DNA from: Xenopus tropicalis
Taxonomy: Eukaryota > Chordata > Amphibia > Anura > Pipidae
Assembly: GCF_000004195.4 (NCBI RefSeq)
Contig: NC_030684.2
Span: 67,191,392 to 67,255,391 of the forward strand
DNA length: 64,000 nt
Direction of reading: 5' to 3'
Below, in pieces: positions 58,641 to 64,000 of the stretch (within the stretch, counting starts at the first letter, position 1; each line of letters opens with the position of its first letter). The notes under the pieces were generated by a model. It was not told where the DNA came from. It did not search any database and saw only the letters and a list, made by a program, of their open reading frames with translations. The position numbers and the translations under genes are program-made.

Positions 58641-59483
58641 GTTTCTTTTTAATCTATAGAGGCAGAGTCAGTTTATATTTATTTGTGAAAGTTCAGTGCA
58701 TATGCACCTTGTCTATATAAGCCCAAATGAGGGGGAGGGTATAGTTTTTTTAATCCATACTTTCACTTTCTGAAATGGAATGTTGGGTTCAAGACCATAC
58801 CTACCTTTCATAGTCAACACCCAGGTCACACTTATTATGAAATATTGAATGAAACAACAGTTTAGGTTACAGTTTTTGTTCACATTGGCCTAAGGAAATG
58901 TGGTAAACTAAACACCTGGAAAGCAGTGGAATACACAATAAAATGTTCAGAGGGGGGATAAAGGGAAGCAGCTTCTAATGAAAAAATCTAATGCTTCACC
59001 AGAGTTGCAAACAAGCCTCACAGGCCTGCACAGTCATTGTGAGAAGAATGGAATTATAGTAGTGTGTTGTATTAGCAGTTACCTGCATGGGCTCAAAAAA
59101 CAATAAAAATTATATGGAGTGTCGTTTAAAGTGATTTACTTTGTGTTAGAAGACATATTTTGACTGTTATGTTTTGGGCTATCCAGTTTTTGTTTCCCCC
59201 AGTATGGGGAGACCTGTAAGCATACAAACAAATACTGCACATTTTCTTTTTGGCTTAAAAATGGAGAGGAATGTTTTATATATTACTGCAGAATGAAGCA
59301 ACTGACAGCCTTGGGTGGAGCAGATATTCTGCCTGTCTCTGTTCTTTTGCTCTGTACTGGTTTTCTCAGAATTCTAGCAAAATTGTGGCAGTAAAAACTA
59401 CGTGCCAGTTAATAAATTACTTGTAATTGGGCCACTAACAAAATGGGAGCCATGTGGAATAGACATGAATGCATATTTACTAG

Positions 59484-59560
59484 GGATGCATTGAATTTTC
59501 TATTTAGAATTTCAGTCAAATTCTAAATGAGATTTTTAAAAACCTTTATAAAATTGAACA
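59484..59560. repeat. Terminal fragment of TAGGGATGCA hAT-like family
   Basis: TAGGGATGCATTGAATTTTC matches one terminus of the element at 2020-2294. The other terminus is absent. Confidence 0.4.
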
Positions 59561-59729
59561 GCTTTTTATGTGTGGGTGACAGGCAAAAGTATTTAGGTGA
59601 TTATCACAGAACTACAGTACGTATAATAAGCTTAAGCATATATCATTGCTGACACCATTTTTACATTCAACAGACGAACATTCAAACAATTGAGTTAACA
59701 TCTTACGTCATTTATAATTGCTTTTTCAG

Positions 59730-59801
59730 TACTCGTGGTTCTTCTTTGAAGCTTTGGCCAAGGCTATGGCATTATTCCTGATAGAAGAGAACAAAATCAA
59801 G
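59730..59801 (+). CDS. DOCK11: DOCK11 coding exon 26 in window
   Basis: 72 nt, phase 0-0, residues 927-950 (YSWFFFEALAKAMALFLIEE, then NKIK). TTTTTCAG acceptor, GTAATA donor. YSWFFF is a hallmark of the helical region in DOCK9/10/11. Confidence 0.96.
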
Positions 59802-59914
59802 GTAATATGGCAGCAGAGCACACCAGCTGAGGCCAGTTCAGAAGAAGTGATATTTCATTACTCAAAAAAGACACAAAAAAACTCTGAAGAGTCACTAATG
59901 CATGCTCTCTAGGG

Positions 59915-60760
59915 CAGCGTTTTTCAACCACTGTTCCGCGGCACACTAGTGCGAGATGTTGCCTGGTGTGCCGTAGGCAGGGCCGCAATTTTTACTTTCA
60001 ATTTTTACCCTTTAATAAAATCCGGGCCGTCATTGGTTGCGCCCCGTGTGTACGGGTGACGTCAGTACGCACGGGGCGCAACGTTATAAAAGGGCCTGTG
60101 TGCAGTCGCGTGTAGGCAGAAGTGCAGAGGCGGCGCGCGTGAGGGGAAGATGCTGCTGAAGCCGCCGAAGAGCAGAAGTAAAATGCTGCTGGGCACCAAT
60201 GTATTAGGGGGGGCCACGGGGCACACTGACTTATGGGGGCACTGCTGCTGGGCACCAATGTACTAGGGGGGCTGGCTCTTGGCACCAATGTACTGGGGGG
60301 CACTGCTGCTGGGCACCAATGTACTAGGGGGGCACTGCTCTTGGCACCAATGTACTAGGGGGGCACTGCTGCTGGGCACCAATGTACTAGGGGGGCACTG
60401 CTCTTGGCACCAATGTACTAGGGGGCACTGCTGCTGGGCACCAATGTACTGGGGGGGCACTGCTCTTGGCACCAATGTACTAGGGGGGCACTGCTCTTGG
60501 CACCAATGTACTAGGGGGGCACTGCTGCTTGGCACCAATGTACTAGGGGGGCACTGCTCTTGGCACCAATGTACTAGGGGGGCACTGCTGCTGGGCACCA
60601 GTGTACTAGGGGGGCACTGCTGCTGGGCACCAGTGTACTAGGGGGGCACTGCTGCTGGGCACAGAGTTAAATTTTTTTAACATTTTCTAATGGTGGTGTG
60701 CCTCGTGATTTTTTTCATGAAACAAGTGTGCCTTTGCCCAAAAAAGGTTGAAAAACACTG
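59915..60760. mobile_element. hAT-like non-autonomous element with minisatellite
   Basis: 846 bp flanked by a perfect 8-bp duplication CTCTAGGG (59907-59914, 60761-60768). The inverted ends are CAGCGTTTTTCAACC and CAGTGTTTTTCAACC. The 8-bp duplication and CAG..CTG ends are classic for hAT elements. It has no transposase. A tandem array occupies its right half. It inserted 113 bp after exon 26. Confidence 0.88.
60182..60662 (+). repeat. Minisatellite, about 31-bp unit, 14 copies
   Basis: Units alternate between two versions, GCACTGCTGCTGGGCACCAA plus TGTACTAGGGGG and a one-base-shorter form with CTCTTGGCACC. Fourteen CACCA(A/G)TGTA(C/T) anchors can be counted. The first units are irregular and the last two carry CAGTG instead of CAATG. 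The open frames of 111 and 120 codons across it are by-products of the repeat. Confidence 0.9.
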
Positions 60761-60907
60761 CTCTAGGGTGTCTTGATCCCCTTTTATACATTAAAAGGCT
60801 TTACTTTAATGGACAACAATCATTACAAAACGTAAATCATTGATTCCAAACCTAATTGTAGGTTACATGCTGATTCTCAAACATAACTCTGAGTCACCAG
60901 AGAAAAA

Positions 60908-61213
60908 GTATGGGTCCTGTTATCCAGAATGCTTGGGACCTGGATTTCCAAATAAGGGATATTTCTGTAATTAGATCTACATACTTTAAGTCTAATAGAA
61001 AATCATTTAAACATTAAATGTACCCAATAGAACTGTTTTGCCTCTGATAAGGATTAATTAAATCTTAGTTGGGTTTAAGTACAAGGTACTGTTTTATTAT
61101 TACAGAAAAAGTGAAATCATTTTTAAAAATGTTAATTATTTGATTTAAATAGAGTCTATGGGAGATGGCCTTCCCGTATATGGGAACTCTCTGAATAATG
61201 AATCTCATACCTG
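60908..61213. mobile_element. CAGGTATGGGACC TIR element
   Basis: GTATGGGTCCTGTTATCCAG at the left and AATCTCATACCTG at the right, with GTCTATGGGAGATGGCCTTC inside. Same orientation as the copy at 9337. Confidence 0.6.
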
Positions 61214-61251
61214 TATTAGTAACAGCGAAACAGAAAAATACACGAGTAAGC

Positions 61252-61524
61252 ACTAGTGATGAGCAAGTTTTTTTGGCAGGCATAGATTTGCAGCGAATTT
61301 GCGCATTTCGCCATAGGCAAATTATTTTGCGAAACTTCTGAGAAAATTCGGCACCAAAAAATTTGTTGCGCGTAAAAAAAAAAGACACGGTCACAGTCGC
61401 ATCAAAATGGGCGCGGGCGACGAAAAAGACATGAGCGGCAAAAAAAAAAAAACAGGCAACAAAAAAATTGTGAACAAACATGTTTCGCGGATTTTTTGCT
61501 GGGACAAATTCGCTCATCACTAGT
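61252..61524. mobile_element. ACTAGTGATGAGC MITE
   Basis: ACTAGTGATGAGCAAGTTTT at the left and CGCTCATCACTAGT at the right are inverted. The interior has GAATTTGCGCATTTCGCC and a poly-A run. This is a familiar frog MITE by recognition. The minus-strand ORF at 61065-61616 crosses it and the adjoining TIR repeat, so it is not a gene. Confidence 0.6.
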
Positions 61525-62013
61525 ACTGCTTTAAATAAATATTTGTGGTTGTTAGTAACTTTCTCATTTATACAAGCCAATTCATGTTTTAGCTTTTGCA
61601 GGTGAGAATGTGCCACTAAAATTTTTCTTAAGGGGTAGAGGATTGTTTACATGAAGAGGAGGTTTTATTTTCCCTCTCTCTATCCTTTGAACATTTTGTT
61701 GATAATATAAAATGTTGCTCTTTAGAATCCCCATGTTGGTCTTGCACTGACCACATCCTTTCTTTTTCGGGTAATGGACTTATAAAGGGTTACCTAAAAC
61801 TGTATTTACAAATTATTTTTAAGTCATAAAATGAATTTGGCTGTAACTTTGCACATTGTCATGGCTGCATCACCTGTAAATCCAGCTGTAATAGGTTTTT
61901 GTTGCGGTATTCCATTTACTAATTTGTAGCAGTATTTTAAGAAAATGCTAGTTATTTGGGATTTTTTTGGTTACTTTTTCCCTCTCAGTTAAACAGTAGC
62001 ACATTCCTTACAG

Positions 62014-62160
62014 ACTCCTCGACCGCAGAGGTTTCCTGAGGCTTACCAAAATGTCCTGCACTCACTTCTCCTTTCTATAATTCCACATGTCACGATAAGG
62101 TATGGGGAGATTCAAGAAGAATCTAGAAATGTCAATTTTAGTTTGGCCAACTTTATTAAG
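62014..62160 (+). CDS. DOCK11: DOCK11 coding exon 27 (last in window)
   Basis: 147 nt, phase 0-0, residues 951-999 ([49 protein letters not shown]). CTTACAG acceptor, GTAAGA donor. The family continues with RC(L/F)T.MDRG in the next exon, which is not present before 64000. Confidence 0.96.
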
Positions 62161-64000
62161 GTAAGAACTTGTGTGTCTTTCTGATTTCTTCTATATTGTA
62201 AATTGTAATTTAAATCTTCTTATTGGCAGCTTTGCTGAAATATATTTTTGTCTATAATAATAAGGCAATCTCAAGAATAATCATAGCTAATCTTTATATT
62301 TATGTATTTATTTATTTTAATTATTTGAGTTTTTTCATTCTGTAGCTCTCAAGCTTTAAACTTGTGCTGGTAAGAAATTAATTACATCAGGAGCACTTTT
62401 GCTATCAAAATAAAAGATGAATTGTAGAGGGCCTGAAAAAAACAGATAAGGATAAAGGATAAGCAATAAATAATAAGAATATCAATAATAGTAAAGCCTC
62501 ACAATCTGCTTTTTGGTTGCCTGAGTAAGTGTAGCCAGCAACTAAAAATTCTATCTGGTCGTCTGGGTCAAAGAGGCTACAAATAGGAAGGCCGATATAT
62601 TAAAAATATAAGGACCAACTGAGAACTTGCTAAGAATGTTAATATGGACTGTAATATGAGGAAGCCCATAGACTGCTAGTAACAACCTTTTAGGTGAAAT
62701 AGAAGAGCCCTGGCAACCCTGGTTTTACCGATGCCCTTTTGGGGCCCCAACTTTCTGCTGCAGGGAAGACAGGGGTTCTATACACTGCCAAGGTTGATAC
62801 AAAAACAAGAGGTCAGGCAGAGGCAACGTCAGAGTCAAGCAAAGGGTCAAGGGCAGGCAGTGAAGATTCAGGGCCAAAAACCAGACAAAGAGTCAAAACC
62901 AGTGGAACAATCAAGAACAAGGCTTAGCTAAGGTTTGGATACTCAGAGCCAGCTTGGGAAAGGAAAACAAGCAAAAGTGTGCTATTTATGTTGAAATTTT
63001 GTGCCAAATTCCGCTGACATCACGCCATGGCACCAGACACTACTGCGCAGGTGCAGATCTGGACTTGTGCCATGCCAGAACGAGTGCCGATGCAAGAGAA
63101 AGCAGACTGTAAAGGTGAACTTAATTTTTTATGCTAAAAGAAGGTTAACCCATTATAATCTTTTTAAAGGAGTATATTTTGGTATCACATGAAGAGATAG
63201 GAGCAGTGGGCTATGACCAGCGACTGAGGCCATGTTATGAATGCAGCAGTTCGTAAAAAGAAAAAAATGGACTGCTAGAGTTATCTCTATGCTTTGCGTG
63301 CCAGTTGTTACATGCATTGTGCACAATTTAATTAGATGTGCTAAAGTAGACAAATATAATATGTTTTGTAAATATTTGCTTGTTGGCTCCAAACACAGTT
63401 GCTATTATGTTTTAATTTCCGCCTCTCTTCTCATAACTTTTTTTATACAAAGTAACCACATTTGCAATGCTTTATAATGATTATACGTAGGGCATATCTG
63501 GAAGGTATGCACTATCCCAATATTCTTTACTTCACTAATTTCCATGTCAATGTCAGACTTAAAAGCAACATGTTTTACTCCTTAGTGCCTGAATATAGTT
63601 TAGTATTAATTGACTAATTTTATAGATTCTTTAAATTATATACAATATAACTAAATGTGATCTGTTTACTATCTATAAGAATATTGCTTGCAACAAAAGT
63701 GCAGCAAAGGATGTCTGCATTAAAATGCCATACAGAAATAGCTTGCTCCAAGTCTGTATAGTACCCTAGTCTATATCAGGCAAAAAGATACAGGGCTTAT
63801 TTGCTCTCTGTGGCAACATTTGTTTTGGCACCTTCAAAAAAGTGGTTATGGGCCATCTACATGACATGCACAATGTGCATGAATTTTACAACTTGTTAAT
63901 TTGTACTTAGCCCCTCTAGTAAATAAGCCATTGAGACTCATTTCTTGCTTCTCCTTTGCGGCCCCAGTGGTGTCTGAAACTTCTTTTGTTCTGCCAAAAT
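62161..64000 (+). other. Intron after last visible exon
   Basis: 62380-62660 holds a fragment of the Kolobok/T2-like repeat (GAGGGCCTGAAAAAAACAGA, then AGAGGCTACAAATAGGAAGG). 62715-63110 is an unclassified repeat-like segment with GGTCAGGCAGAGGCAACGTC and GGGTCAAGGGCAGGCAGTG, possibly from an LTR element. 63120-64000 has nothing I can identify. No exon was found. Confidence 0.5.
62715..63110. repeat. Unclassified repeat-like segment, possible LTR piece
   Basis: Rich in CAGGCAG, GTCAGAGTC and AGGGTCAAGGGCAGGCAGT words and higher in G+C than its surroundings. By recognition it resembles a dispersed frog family, but no LTR ends (TG..CA), primer site or coding domain can be shown. Confidence 0.3.

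Larger units (their letters stand above)
51735..59729 (+). other. 8-kb intron, mostly repeats
   Basis: Largest intron with both ends in the window. It holds, in order, a MITE at 51894-52217, nested elements at 52607-53225, a MITE at 53422-53900, a hairpin repeat at 53945-54220, a TTAA-type MITE at 54971-55305, an L2 LINE at 56092-57675 and another GGCCATACACGG repeat at 58452-58640. 54225-54960, 55310-56080, 57680-58440 and 58650-59725 show nothing assignable beyond a (TTA)n run at about 57950-57975. Confidence 0.6.

Noticed and set aside
60182..60662. Regularly spaced repeats reminiscent of a CRISPR array, with 111- and 120-codon ORFs
   Set aside because: Units are contiguous with no unique spacers, lie inside a hAT-like element of a vertebrate genome, and the ORFs are translations of the 31-bp unit.
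61065..61616. 183-codon minus-strand ORF
   Set aside because: It spans parts of two different MITEs and unrelated flanking sequence. Its poly-A/T-derived Phe and Lys runs show no domain.

Overview
The window is vertebrate nuclear DNA, almost certainly from a clawed frog (Xenopus, Pipidae). It is AT-rich and intron-dominated. It is packed with interspersed families I recognise as typical of Xenopus: TTAA-flanked Kolobok/T2-like MITEs, a TIR family ending CAGGTATGGGACC, palindromic GGGGCACATTTAC elements, CR1/L2-clade LINEs, Tc1-like transposons and a Penelope-like relic. I see no prokaryotic gene, rRNA, tRNA, CRISPR array or viral gene. No database search was possible, so family names rest on recognition. 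One host gene fills the window on the + strand: DOCK11 (zizimin-2/ACG), a DOCK-D subfamily guanine nucleotide exchange factor for CDC42. I could place 27 consecutive coding exons from 11472 to 62160. Their phases all agree, and together they give 2,997 nt = 999 uninterrupted codons, roughly the N-terminal half of a protein of about 2,070 residues. The first exon (about 34 residues including the start Met) lies upstream of the window. The rest of the armadillo-like middle and the catalytic DHR-2 domain lie downstream. The part present holds the DOCK-C/D N-terminal region (model residues about 1-120), a PH domain (about 131-240), a variable linker, and the membrane-binding C2-like DHR-1 domain (about 606-790), then the start of the helical scaffold. 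Layout: 1-11471 is the intron before the first visible exon, with many MITEs and an unexplained hairpin at 1805-1861. 11472-22252 carries exons 1-7 (N-terminal region and PH domain) with a 5'-truncated CR1 LINE that was itself hit by a palindromic MITE exactly at its stop codon. 24393-35348 carries exons 8-15, with a Penelope-like relic at about 26.0-27.85 kb. 35349-43690 carries exons 16-21 (DHR-1) and two Tc1-like transposons (36465-38043 with 214-bp inverted repeats, and 42303-43307 with an internal deletion). 44.2-45.5 kb is a CR1 LINE nested inside a TIR repeat. 46776-47655 is a large unclassified inverted repeat. 47885-51734 carries exons 23-25, including a GC-AG intron after exon 24. 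51735-59729 is a repeat-filled intron with an L2 LINE. 59915-60760 is a hAT-like element with an internal minisatellite. Exon 27 ends at 62160, and the rest is intron. I found no previously undescribed functional system. The most informative points are evolutionary: an in-window empty site for a palindromic MITE family, nested insertions, a non-canonical GC splice donor, a possible PKA motif in the DOCK11 linker, and several hairpins worth checking for small-RNA output.
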